Shown one piece after another: positions 1 to 6,470 of a DNA stretch of 19,755 bases. Position 1 is the first letter of the stretch; every line of letters starts with the position of its first letter. The translations under genes were made by a program, and so were the position numbers. The notes under the pieces were generated by a model. It was given only the letters and a program-made list of their open reading frames with translations, did no database searches and was not told where the DNA came from. Origin of the DNA: JAXGVG01 sp040773965 (GTDB taxonomy: Bacteria > Pseudomonadota > Alphaproteobacteria > UBA9219); NCBI GenBank assembly GCA_040773965.1, contig JAXGVG010000019.1, positions 1 through 19,755 on the forward strand. The letters run 5' to 3'.

Positions 1-254
1 ACAGTTACGCCGAACGCCTTGGGGCCGGGGAAGAGCCCGAAAGCCTCGACAAGGAATTCCTTCGCCTCTGGATTGCCGCACGGTGTGATCCCTATAGCGA
101 GCCCATTCCGCCCATTCCGCCGGAAACGATGATCGATTTCAGCGCGCGCTATATCGCGCTTTATGAAACGGTTTCGGGGGAAACGTTCGATCCGCTGCCC
201 GCGACTCCATCCGTCCGCGACCGCGTCCGCGCGAACGTGCAGAGGTATGTGTAA
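1..254 (+). CDS. purC: Phosphoribosylaminoimidazole-succinocarboxamide synthase, long form, C-terminal 83 residues (5' truncated)
   Basis: The frame starting at base 3 is open from the window edge to a TAA at 252-254. The readable tail carries LDKEFLRLWIAA, then a proline-rich linker, then SARYIALYETVSGETF and a short terminal helix. This matches the C-terminal end of the roughly 300-residue SAICAR synthetases (yeast Ade1-like), where the pattern 'DKQ/EF.RxWL ... RYIxxYExLTG' closes the domain. The enzyme ligates aspartate to CAIR with ATP in purine synthesis. The catalytic core lies outside the window, so the call rests on the tail alone. A second, shorter PurC lies at 3110-3919, so this genome would carry two forms, as some alphaproteobacteria do. 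Confidence 0.75.
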   Translation, partial: SYAERLGAGEEPESLDKEFLRLWIAARCDPYSEPIPPIPPETMIDFSARYIALYETVSGETFDPLPATPSVRDRVRANVQRYV

Positions 255-517
255 GCGGTTTGGACCGTAACAATACGGTTAATCGAAATTATCCATATTA
301 TTGTCGCCATCTCTGTCGAAACCCCAGGGCATGGTAAATTTTCAGCGGCAGTTTATTAAGGCCCTGCTGCCGCGTTAAGACAAAAATAACCAAGTTATTG
401 AAAGTATTATCGTTTTCGACTTAACCCCTCTTTTTATGGTAAGTTTCATCATGCCTTTGCCGGATTATCCGGCCTGATTTTCAGTGAAACTATTTTACGA
501 AAGAATGAGGGGACACT
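255..517. other. AT-rich intergenic region upstream of the orphan gene pair
   Basis: These 263 bases hold no credible ORF. They are much richer in A+T than the flanking purC. An inverted repeat ACCGTA-ACAA-TACGGT (264-279) follows the purC stop by 9 bases and could act as a weak terminator. A 15-base palindrome sits at 459-473. I looked for a sigma70 promoter and found only poor matches, for example TTGAAA near 397 with no good -10 at the right distance. A ribosome binding site AGGGGA at 508-513 serves the next gene. Confidence 0.5.
459..473. promoter_or_regulatory. Perfect 15-base palindrome, candidate operator or hairpin
   Basis: The sequence GCCGGATTATCCGGC has 7-base arms that are exact reverse complements around one central base. 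It ends 44 bases before the ATG at 518. It could be a dimeric repressor site for the two-gene unit downstream, or a 5'-UTR hairpin. It is followed by CTGATTTT rather than a clean T-run, so a terminator for the distant purC is less likely. Confidence 0.4.
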
Positions 518-997
518 ATGCTTACCGCACGCGATTTATGTTATGACATTTACAGAGAACCCGCGCCGCGTTTGCGGGTCTTGAAAAAACAGGGCCAACA
601 AAAAGTGACCGAGCCAACGCCACTTAAAGCTAAATGCATAGCTAGCGTCATTATGGGCAAACGCGCCGATAAAGGGCGCGCTTACGCGACGGCGGGAAAG
701 CTTTTCGATAACGGCGATAAACTTTATTTTGTACCGCTTTGGAAAACGGCTCATCCTTTGTCAGGTGAGCAGATGGGGATCAAGGCCTGTTTGGATAAGA
801 CAGAAGAGGTTGAGCTTAAATCAGAAGCGAAGAAAAGCCTTTTAATAACTCCATTTGTCTATCAGGACGACCTAGAAAAAGTGGCGGATGTGGACGTTGA
901 CAGGGAACCGGAACTTAGAATCGCCCTGATAACAGAGATCGAAAAAAAATTTCCCAATGAAGCTGCGGCAAAGCAGATAGAATACAGACTCGGCTAA
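518..997 (+). CDS. Hypothetical protein, 159 aa, first gene of an orphan pair
   Basis: I do not recognise this protein. The ATG at 518 is preceded by AGGGGA (508-513), a good ribosome binding site, and the ORF ends with TAA at 995-997. The product is soluble and has many charged residues. It has no signal peptide and no obvious membrane segment. The first 60 residues are basic (RLRVLKKQGQQK, then GKRADKGR). The middle contains an aromatic stretch, KLYFVPLWKT, and the C-terminal third is acidic (DDLEKVADVDVDREPE) and ends in a predicted helix. Base composition is AT-richer than the metabolic genes around it, which suggests acquisition or weak codon selection. The next gene starts 26 bases downstream on the same strand, so the two are probably co-transcribed. 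Confidence 0.7.
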   Translation: MLTARDLCYDIYREPAPRLRVLKKQGQQKVTEPTPLKAKCIASVIMGKRADKGRAYATAGKLFDNGDKLYFVPLWKTAHPLSGEQMGIKACLDKTEEVELKSEAKKSLLITPFVYQDDLEKVADVDVDREPELRIALITEIEKKFPNEAAAKQIEYRLG

Positions 998-1023
998 AGC
1001 ATCGTTTTGAAAGGCATGAAACG

Positions 1024-1785
1024 ATGATTGAAGCCGGGCTCAATGCTCAGGAATTCTGTGAGCGGATTCTCCAGAGAGAGATCGGCAGGCATGGCGTTCA
1101 TGCGGCTTTTGCCTATGAAGACGCGGCCGATGCAATCAATATTATGTTTCTGTTTTCCGGTCCTTCGGAAGAAATTCAAAAGAAAATCGGCATATTTGGC
1201 GACAAAGATAAAATAAACTTTGGGCGAGCGGAAAAGCAAGCCAATGAAATTGGCGCCATAATTCTTGAAAATACGAAAATCGGAAAGTTTTTAATTGATC
1301 GGAATTTAAAAGAATATTTTGCCGATTATTATGGAAAGGAGCCTGATTCCGGTGCCACCATAGAGCGGGCCGAATATGACGTTTGGGCCTATGTCTCGCG
1401 GAAATTCATGCATGCGGGATTTAAAGAAGTTGTCACCGCTGTATGCGGGGCAGATCCGCGCCGTGTGTTTCGCAAGCACGAAATCCATGAGATGGTTAGA
1501 GATTCATCCCCGGAAACGATCAATGGCCGTTTCATACAACCCATCAAGGATATTTACAAAGCGTCGGGCGATTATGTCGCCTTTCGTGAAATATGCCGTA
1601 TGGAACTGGATATGGCGCGAACTCATGCGCATAAAGAAAATACTGAAGACGCGTGGGAAGATTTTCGTGCGCGTCTCAAATTCTTCAGAATGGAATGCCG
1701 TGAAACGGCCATAACGCTCAAAAAAATTGGCCAGCGAAATCTTGTGTCGGTAAGGGCCGAAAGAAGCGCTTTCGCTGTGGGTTGA
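1024..1785 (+). CDS. Hypothetical protein, 253 aa, second gene of an orphan pair
   Basis: I do not recognise this protein. The ATG at 1024 has AAGG (about 1011-1014) upstream, and the gene lies 26 bases after the preceding ORF. The product appears cytosolic and mostly helical, with alternating Glu/Lys/Arg and no signal peptide. Recognisable segments are FLFSGPSEEIQKKIGIFGD (about residues 42-60), a central AEYDVWAYVSRKFMHAGFKE, the stretch FRKHEIHEMVRDSS, and a helical C-terminal block rich in Met, Arg and Cys around FREICRMELDMA. Local composition is low in G+C: bases 1141-1200 have 22 G+C of 60. The last ten or so codons run into a hairpin cluster (1758-1889), so the C-terminus may be a recent addition. 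No catalytic motif could be assigned. Confidence 0.7.
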   Translation: MIEAGLNAQEFCERILQREIGRHGVHAAFAYEDAADAINIMFLFSGPSEEIQKKIGIFGDKDKINFGRAEKQANEIGAIILENTKIGKFLIDRNLKEYFADYYGKEPDSGATIERAEYDVWAYVSRKFMHAGFKEVVTAVCGADPRRVFRKHEIHEMVRDSSPETINGRFIQPIKDIYKASGDYVAFREICRMELDMARTHAHKENTEDAWEDFRARLKFFRMECRETAITLKKIGQRNLVSVRAERSAFAVG

Positions 1786-1889
1786 GCATTCGACTGATGC
1801 TTCGGGGGAGAAGCCGTGCTTCGCCGTGACTTGTTCCAAGTCCGGCAAGCTGCGCCGCAGCTTAGGCGGATTGCGGGGATCATGCAGTC
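1758..1889. repeat. Cluster of five short hairpins, candidate palindromic repeat element or RNA structure
   Basis: Five small inverted repeats follow one another. They are CGAAAG/CTTTCG (1758-1774), AGCAT/ATGCT (1785-1801), GAAGC-CGT-GCTTC (1810-1822), CCGtGACTTG-TTC-CAAGTCCGG (1824-1845, one bulged T) and AAGCTGC-GCC-GCAGCTT (1847-1863). The last three share 3-base loops. GACTG at 1792-1796 and CAGTC at 1885-1889 could close the last three into one branched fold. The cluster lies between convergent genes, with no T-run after any stem. The minus strand is open here and reads LPDLEQVTAKHGFSPEAS, as expected for a palindromic element that can be read in either direction. A bidirectional terminator region is the simpler alternative. 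Confidence 0.5.
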
Positions 1890-1908
1890 ATTACATTTCA
1901 CTAAAAAG

Positions 1909-2508
1909 CTACGGCTCCAACGCCTGCATCTCGAGCATAAGCGTGATCGTATCGCCGAAGCGGCCCGGCATTTCCGGTTCGTCGCCCATATTGAAGTCGG
2001 CGCGCTTGAAGGAGCCCTTCAGCGAGAGGCCCATGCCCGGTTCCTTACGCGAAAGATTTCCGCCTTGCTGGGCGACGGAGGCGGCCTGATTGAGCGTGGC
2101 ATTAAAGGCGGCGGGCTTGCTGACGCCATGAAGCGTGAGCGTGCCTTTAATCTCCGACTTGTTGTCCTTGAACGCGGATTCGGCGGTTGCCATAAAGACG
2201 ATTTCGGGAAAATCGTCAGGCTTGAGCAATTCCGCCAGATCGCGCGCCGCGCCGGGGTTGGCGACCGTCAGGCTTTCCGCGTCGATGGCAATTTTAAGAT
2301 GGGCGATCGTTTTCGCGGAGTCGTCGAAGGCAAAGCTGCCCGTCGCCTTTTGGAAAAGGCCGAGAACGTTCGACAACCCGCGATCCATGATTTGAAAGGC
2401 GGCGCTGAACTGCGACGGCGGCACGTAGTATTTCGCGGGCGTGCCGAAGGCAAGGCTTGGCGAAAGAAGAAAGACGAGAAACAAAAGGCGGGAAATGAAC
2501 GGATGCAT
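1909..2508 (-). CDS. YceI family periplasmic protein
   Basis: The 199-residue product starts with a signal peptide (about residues 1-22: basic-polar start, LLFLVFLL core, cleavage after AFG). It continues as a YceI domain: an N-terminal strand with FSAAFQIMDRG, then GLFQKATGSFAFDD, DDFPEIVFMAT, the pattern KGTLTLHGVSKP, and a closing LKGSFKRADFNMG. YceI proteins are lipocalin-like beta barrels, and structures of homologues hold isoprenoid lipids, so a periplasmic lipid or quinone carrier role is inferred from the family. The ATG at 2506-2508 has GGAAAG upstream. The gene follows the lipoprotein gene by 12 bases and is the last gene of a purC-purS-lipoprotein-yceI unit. The stop is TAG, which shows that TAG is a real stop in this genome. 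Confidence 0.88.
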   Translation of the reverse strand: MHPFISRLLFLVFLLSPSLAFGTPAKYYVPPSQFSAAFQIMDRGLSNVLGLFQKATGSFAFDDSAKTIAHLKIAIDAESLTVANPGAARDLAELLKPDDFPEIVFMATAESAFKDNKSEIKGTLTLHGVSKPAAFNATLNQAASVAQQGGNLSRKEPGMGLSLKGSFKRADFNMGDEPEMPGRFGDTITLMLEMQALEP

Positions 2509-2520
2509 CGGCGCTTTCCG

Positions 2521-2856
2521 TTATTGCCAGTAGCCGGGCAGGAAAGCCCAGCCGTACGCGCGGCGCTCCCAGCGGTCCCCCGACCACACGGCGGTGGGGT
2601 GAGGCTTCAGGATGATCGATCCGGGAATCCAATTGAAGTTCAACCCGTTATATGACCAGAAGCCGGGACGCCAGGCTTCGTTCACGGGATCGTTGGGGAT
2701 GAGCGTATCTTCGTAAAGGTTTTCAGGCGGCGCCGCGCCGGTAATTTGAATGTAGGGCGAGCGTTCGGCTTCCATTTCTTCCACAGAACTGCAGGCGGAA
2801 AACGACGCGAGGATCGATAAAACGGCGGCGGTGAAAAGGCGCGACTTTAGAATCAT
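2521..2856 (-). CDS. Small lipoprotein with WxxGxW-type repeats
   Basis: I chose the ATG at 2854-2856 (111 aa) over the in-frame TTG at 2860-2862, because GGGTTGAG sits just before the ATG. The N-terminus is a lipoprotein signal with a hydrophobic stretch (residues about 7-19) and SFSAC ending at Cys22. The residue at -3 is Phe, unusual for a lipobox. The mature part is acidic near the start and then carries Trp/Gly motifs WRPGFW, WIPG and FLPGYW, typical of the family often annotated as BcpO-related WXXGXW repeat proteins. The function of this family is not established. An envelope location is inferred. It lies 30 bases after purS and 12 before yceI, so it is probably co-transcribed with purine genes without an evident functional link. 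Confidence 0.8.
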   Translation of the reverse strand: MILKSRLFTAAVLSILASFSACSSVEEMEAERSPYIQITGAAPPENLYEDTLIPNDPVNEAWRPGFWSYNGLNFNWIPGSIILKPHPTAVWSGDRWERRAYGWAFLPGYWQ

Positions 2857-2886
2857 ACTCAACCCAATGACAAAAGGATCGGCCTA

Positions 2887-3126
2887 TCACAGCACAGTGA
2901 TGCGGTAGTCCTCAATAACCAAATTCGCGAGCAGTTTTTCGGCCATTTCCGTGGCGGTTTCCCTGGCTTTGGCCGCGTCTTTTTCCGCCAGTTCAAGTTC
3001 GATGACCTTGCCCGCGCGCACTTCGCCGATTCCCTTGAAACCGAGCGAGCCCAGCGCGTGGCCGATGGCTTTGCCTTGCGGGTCGAGGACGCCTTCCTTG
3101 AGGACGATGTCAACGCGAACTTTCAT
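2887..3126 (-). CDS. purS: Phosphoribosylformylglycinamidine synthase subunit PurS
   Basis: This 79-residue protein has the PurS fold signature: an N-terminal strand KVRVDIVLKEGVLDPQGKAI, a helix LGSLGFKGIGEVRAGKVIEL, and a C-terminal helix plus strand ending in VIEDYRITVL. PurS is the small bridging subunit of the PurSQL complex, which converts FGAR to FGAM with glutamine and ATP. The ATG at 3124-3126 lies inside the end of purC, with a 17-base overlap, which implies translational coupling. In many bacteria purS is followed by purQ and purL. Here the next gene is a lipoprotein, so the other subunits must be elsewhere. Confidence 0.93.
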   Translation of the reverse strand: MKVRVDIVLKEGVLDPQGKAIGHALGSLGFKGIGEVRAGKVIELELAEKDAAKARETATEMAEKLLANLVIEDYRITVL

Positions 3127-3919
3127 GTTTCCTCTCGCTGATGGGGGTGATGTTGACGGGAGAGGCGTTCGCGTTCATGGGCACCTCGGCCAAAATGCCG
3201 AGACGCCGCGCGACTTCCTGATACGCCTGTTCGACTTCGCCAAGGCCTTCGCGGAAACGGTCCTTTCCCATTTTTTCGCCAGTGCGAACGTCCCACAGGC
3301 GGCAGTTGTCCGGGCTGAGCTCGTCGGCGAGGACGATGCGCACATCGTCGTTGTCCCACAGGCGGCCGAACTCGAGACAAAAGTCGACAAGCCTCAGGCC
3401 CGTGCCGAGGAAAAGCCCCGAGCAATAATCGTTGATGCGTAACGCAAGGGTCATGATGTCTTCAAGCTCATGCGGGCCGGCCCAGCCGAATGCGGTGATG
3501 TGCTCGTCCGAAACCATCGGGTCGCCAAGCTCGCGGTTCTTGTAATAGAACTCGACGATGCAGCGCGGCAGTTGCGTGCCTTCGGCGATGCCAAGACGCT
3601 TCGCCAGCGATCCGGCGGCCACGTTGCGGACCATGACCTTGAGCGGAATAATCTCAACCTGCCTGACAAGCTGTTCGCGCATGTTCAGGCGCCGCATGAA
3701 ATGCGTCGGCACGCCGATGTCGTTCAGGCGCGCCATCAGGTATTCGGAAATGCGGTTGTTCAGCACGCCCTTGCCGGTGATGACCCCCTGTTTCCGGTCG
3801 TGGCAGGCGGACGTGTCGTCCTTGAAATACTGGATCAGCGTGCCGGGCTCGGGGCCTTCAAAAAGCACTTTGGATTTGCCTTCCAATACGCGGCGGCGTT
3901 TGTTGATGCGAAAATTCAT
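3110..3919 (-). CDS. purC: Phosphoribosylaminoimidazole-succinocarboxamide synthase (SAICAR synthetase), short form
   Basis: The 269-residue product has the standard bacterial PurC motifs in order: GKSKVLFEGPEPGTLIQYFKDDTSA (nucleotide-binding N-lobe), KVMVRNVAAGS, FYYKNRELGDPMVSDEH, then GLRLVDFCLEFGR and LADELSPDNCRLWD. It joins aspartate to CAIR using ATP in the purine pathway. The ATG at 3917-3919 is preferred. A TTG three codons upstream (3926-3928) is in frame but a poorer candidate. Compared with the roughly 240-residue E. coli enzyme there is a C-terminal extension of about 25 residues (ASPVNITPISERK...), which covers the overlap with purS. A sigma70-like promoter at 3970-3998 fits this gene as the first of the operon. 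Confidence 0.95.
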   Translation of the reverse strand: MNFRINKRRRVLEGKSKVLFEGPEPGTLIQYFKDDTSACHDRKQGVITGKGVLNNRISEYLMARLNDIGVPTHFMRRLNMREQLVRQVEIIPLKVMVRNVAAGSLAKRLGIAEGTQLPRCIVEFYYKNRELGDPMVSDEHITAFGWAGPHELEDIMTLALRINDYCSGLFLGTGLRLVDFCLEFGRLWDNDDVRIVLADELSPDNCRLWDVRTGEKMGKDRFREGLGEVEQAYQEVARRLGILAEVPMNANASPVNITPISERKHESSR

Positions 3920-3969
3920 TTTTTTCAACCCGTTAGAGTTGCCCTCATCTCGTTTTGGGGCCGGAAATG

Positions 3970-3998
3970 TGTATAGCAGGAGACGGGGGGAATGACAA
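3970..3998 (-). promoter_or_regulatory. Candidate sigma70-type promoter for the purC-purS operon
   Basis: On the minus strand TTGTCA (3993-3998) and TATACA (3970-3975) are separated by exactly 17 bases. Against TTGACA/TATAAT the match is 5/6 and 4/6. Transcription would start near 3963, leaving a 5'-UTR of about 44 bases before the purC ATG. The site lies in the short gap after the recG stop codon, where a promoter is expected. No PurR-type box was recognised. Confidence 0.5.
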
Positions 3999-4008
3999 CG
4001 TTTGGGCT

Positions 4009-6090
4009 TTACCCGGACCGGAAAAGCTTAACGGCGGCGTCTTTTTCAAACAGATAGAGGAGGGTGCGGAGCGCCGTGCCCCTTGCTGAGGTCAATTCAG
4101 GGTCATGGCTGAGGATCAGTTGCGCGTCGTCGTGGGCCATCGTTAATAGATGCCGGTCCGCAAATAAATCGGCCAGCCGGAACGAGGGCAAGCCGCTTTG
4201 CCGCGTGCCCAGAAGCTCTCCGGGGCCGCGCAGGCGCAAGTCTTCCTCGGCGATGCGGAAACCGTCTTCCGTCTCGCGCAGCATTTTCAGGCGCGCCTTG
4301 GCCGTGTCGCTTAAGGGTTTCTGGTAGATCAAAAGACACGTGGATTTGTCCCGTCCGCGCCCGACGCGCCCGCGAAGCTGGTGTAGTTGCGCAAGGCCGA
4401 AGCGTTCGGCGTGTTCCACGATCATAAGCGTGGCGTCCGGCACGTCGACGCCGACTTCGATGACCGTCGTCGCAACCAAAACTTTGATTTCGCCGGTGGA
4501 GAAAGCGTCCATAACGCGGTCTTTTTCCTCGCTTGCCATCCGGCCATGCACGAGGCCGACGTTCTGCGCGCCCAGTTTCTCCCTCAACATTCCGGCACGC
4601 GCCGTGGCGGCGGCTAGATCGGATTTTTCGGATTCTTCCACCAGAGGGCATACCCAGAAAACCTGTGCGCCTTTGGCAAGGGCGCGTTTGACGCCCGCGA
4701 TCACTTCGCCAAGGCGCTCCATGTTGATAAGGCGCGTGTCGATGGGCTGGCGGCCCGCCGGTTTTTCATGAAGGCGCGAAACGTCCATGTCGCCATAGGC
4801 CGTGAGAGTCAATGTCCGCGGGATTGGCGTCGCGGTCATGACGAGAATATCCACGCCGCGCCCTTTGTCCGAAAGCTGGAGGCGTTGCTGCACGCCGAAG
4901 CGATGCTGTTCGTCGACGATGGCGAGGCAGAGATTCTTGTATTTCACGTCTTCCTGAAACAGAGCGTGCGTGCCGGCGACGATGCTCAGCGATCCATCGG
5001 CCAGCGCCGCAAGCGTTTCCTTTCTTCCCTTGCCGCGGTTTTTGCTGACGAGAAGGCCGGTTGCCATGCCAAGCGGCTTCAGAAATTCGTTGAGGCGGGC
5101 GCGGTGCTGTTTCGCAAGTATTTCCGTAGGCGCCATAAGGGCCGCCTGCGCCCCGGATTCGACGGCTTGCAGCATGGCAAAGAGCGCGACAAGCGTTTTG
5201 CCCGACCCCACGTCGCCCTGCAAAAGGCGCAGCATTCGCTTATACCCCGCCATGTCGGCGCTTATTTCGGCTATGGTTTGCCGTTGACCCGTTGTAAGTG
5301 TGAAGGGCAGGGATCTTTCCAGCTTGTTTTGTAGAACGCCTGTTCCGGGAAGAGGCCGTCCGCCTCCTGCGCGGTGATGGCGGCGAATGACCGCCAGCGC
5401 CAACTGGTCTGCCAGCAATTCGTCGTAGGCGAGGCGGCGGCGCCCGGGCGAGGATGCCATTTCGGCGGCTTGCGGTTCGTGCGCCGCAAGCAACGCGGTT
5501 TTCCACGTTGGCCAGCCTTCGCGTTTTAGCAAATGAGGATCGTGCCATTCGGGAAGGTCCGGCAGTTTCGAAAGGGCTTGCCGGATCGTTTTACGGACGA
5601 GCTTTCCGGTGAGTCCTTCCGTCAGGGGATAGACAGGTTCGATTTTCGGGATTTCATCGGCGCGTTCCGGCGGCAGGACGTAGTCCGGGTGGCTCATGCT
5701 CCAACCACCGCGAAAACGCTGGAGCAAGCCGCTGACAACGACAGGCCTGTCCGTGGGGTAAAGATTGCCCAGATAGTCGCCTTTGGCGTTGAAATAAGTG
5801 ATGGTGATTTGCGGGCCGCTGCCGTCCTCGCCAATAATGCGGTAGGGCAAACCTTTCTTGCGCGGCGGCGCGTGTTCTGTGATCCGCAGGGTTAGCGTCG
5901 CCACGCGTTCCTTGTCGGCGAACTTAAGCTTGGGGGCGTACCGCCGATCGATGACCCCGGAAGGCAAGTGCCACAGCAAATCCGCCACGTGTTCGCCGCA
6001 TAGCTTTTTATAGAGGGGGGCCATGCGCGGCCCGATTCCCTTCAGGGTCGTTATGCTGGCGAAGAGGGGGAAAAGGATGCCTGGGCGCAT
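4009..6090 (-). CDS. recG: ATP-dependent DNA helicase RecG
   Basis: The 693-residue product matches RecG in length and motif order. The N-terminal wedge/OB domain starts with TTLKGIGPRMAPLYKKL, the helix that monitors junction arms. It is followed by Walker A GDVGSGKT (about 292-299), DEQHRFGV (about 392-399), ATPIPRTL (motif III region) and QLRGRVGRG (motif VI, about 570). RecG is a superfamily 2 helicase that reverses stalled replication forks and migrates Holliday junctions. The ATG at 6088-6090 is clear. It is divergent from sdhE-mfd, with 110 bases between the starts. The recG/sdhE/mfd neighbourhood is common in alphaproteobacteria. In the shared region the minus strand has a TAAAAT (-10-like) but no convincing -35. 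Confidence 0.97.
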   Translation of the reverse strand: MRPGILFPLFASITTLKGIGPRMAPLYKKLCGEHVADLLWHLPSGVIDRRYAPKLKFADKERVATLTLRITEHAPPRKKGLPYRIIGEDGSGPQITITYFNAKGDYLGNLYPTDRPVVVSGLLQRFRGGWSMSHPDYVLPPERADEIPKIEPVYPLTEGLTGKLVRKTIRQALSKLPDLPEWHDPHLLKREGWPTWKTALLAAHEPQAAEMASSPGRRRLAYDELLADQLALAVIRRHHRAGGGRPLPGTGVLQNKLERSLPFTLTTGQRQTIAEISADMAGYKRMLRLLQGDVGSGKTLVALFAMLQAVESGAQAALMAPTEILAKQHRARLNEFLKPLGMATGLLVSKNRGKGRKETLAALADGSLSIVAGTHALFQEDVKYKNLCLAIVDEQHRFGVQQRLQLSDKGRGVDILVMTATPIPRTLTLTAYGDMDVSRLHEKPAGRQPIDTRLINMERLGEVIAGVKRALAKGAQVFWVCPLVEESEKSDLAAATARAGMLREKLGAQNVGLVHGRMASEEKDRVMDAFSTGEIKVLVATTVIEVGVDVPDATLMIVEHAERFGLAQLHQLRGRVGRGRDKSTCLLIYQKPLSDTAKARLKMLRETEDGFRIAEEDLRLRGPGELLGTRQSGLPSFRLADLFADRHLLTMAHDDAQLILSHDPELTSARGTALRTLLYLFEKDAAVKLFRSG

Positions 6091-6200
6091 TCCGGGGTTT
6101 GGGGCTCGTGGATAGGGGTTCGGATTTTAGCCCTTGTGTTCTTCGCGTGAAAGCGGGAATAACGGGCGTTCCTGAAGACCCTTTTTTATGGTTAAGGACC

Positions 6201-6470
6201 ATGACCGGAGAAAGGCGCTGGCAAAAACTACGGTTTCGAAGCTGGCATCGCGGCACGCGCGAGATGGATCTGCTGTTGGGTCCGTTCGCCGACGCGCATT
6301 TGCCCGCTTTTGACGATGCCCGATTGACGGCGTATGAAGCCTTGCTTGTGTGCGCCGACGAGGATCTTTTTGCATGGATTTCAGGCGCTAAACCGCCGCC
6401 CGCCGCGCTTAAGGGCGAGGTTTTGGATTTGTTGATGAATTATTTCAAGAATGGCTCCCGGAAACTCTGA
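6201..6470 (+). CDS. sdhE: Succinate dehydrogenase assembly factor 2 (SdhE/DUF339, flavinylation factor)
   Basis: I start the gene at the ATG at 6201, because TAAGGA (6193-6198) lies just upstream and the resulting 89 residues match the family. An upstream in-frame start at 6099 would add 34 residues with no family resemblance. The core is KLRFRSWHRGTREMDLLLGPFADAH, which includes the RGTREMD signature (the RGxxE motif needed for flavinylation), followed by YEALLVCADEDLFAWISG. SdhE promotes covalent attachment of FAD to SdhA in complex II. The stop TGA (6468-6470) shares its last base with the mfd ATG, so the two are translationally coupled. Confidence 0.92.
   Translation: MTGERRWQKLRFRSWHRGTREMDLLLGPFADAHLPAFDDARLTAYEALLVCADEDLFAWISGAKPPPAALKGEVLDLLMNYFKNGSRKL

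Noticed and set aside
1816..2655. 279-codon plus-strand ORF
   Set aside because: It is antisense to yceI and the lipoprotein gene, both of which have signal peptides and family motifs.
6099..6200. Longer N-terminus for sdhE
   Set aside because: It runs through the intergenic region. The ATG at 6201 has TAAGGA upstream and gives the family length.
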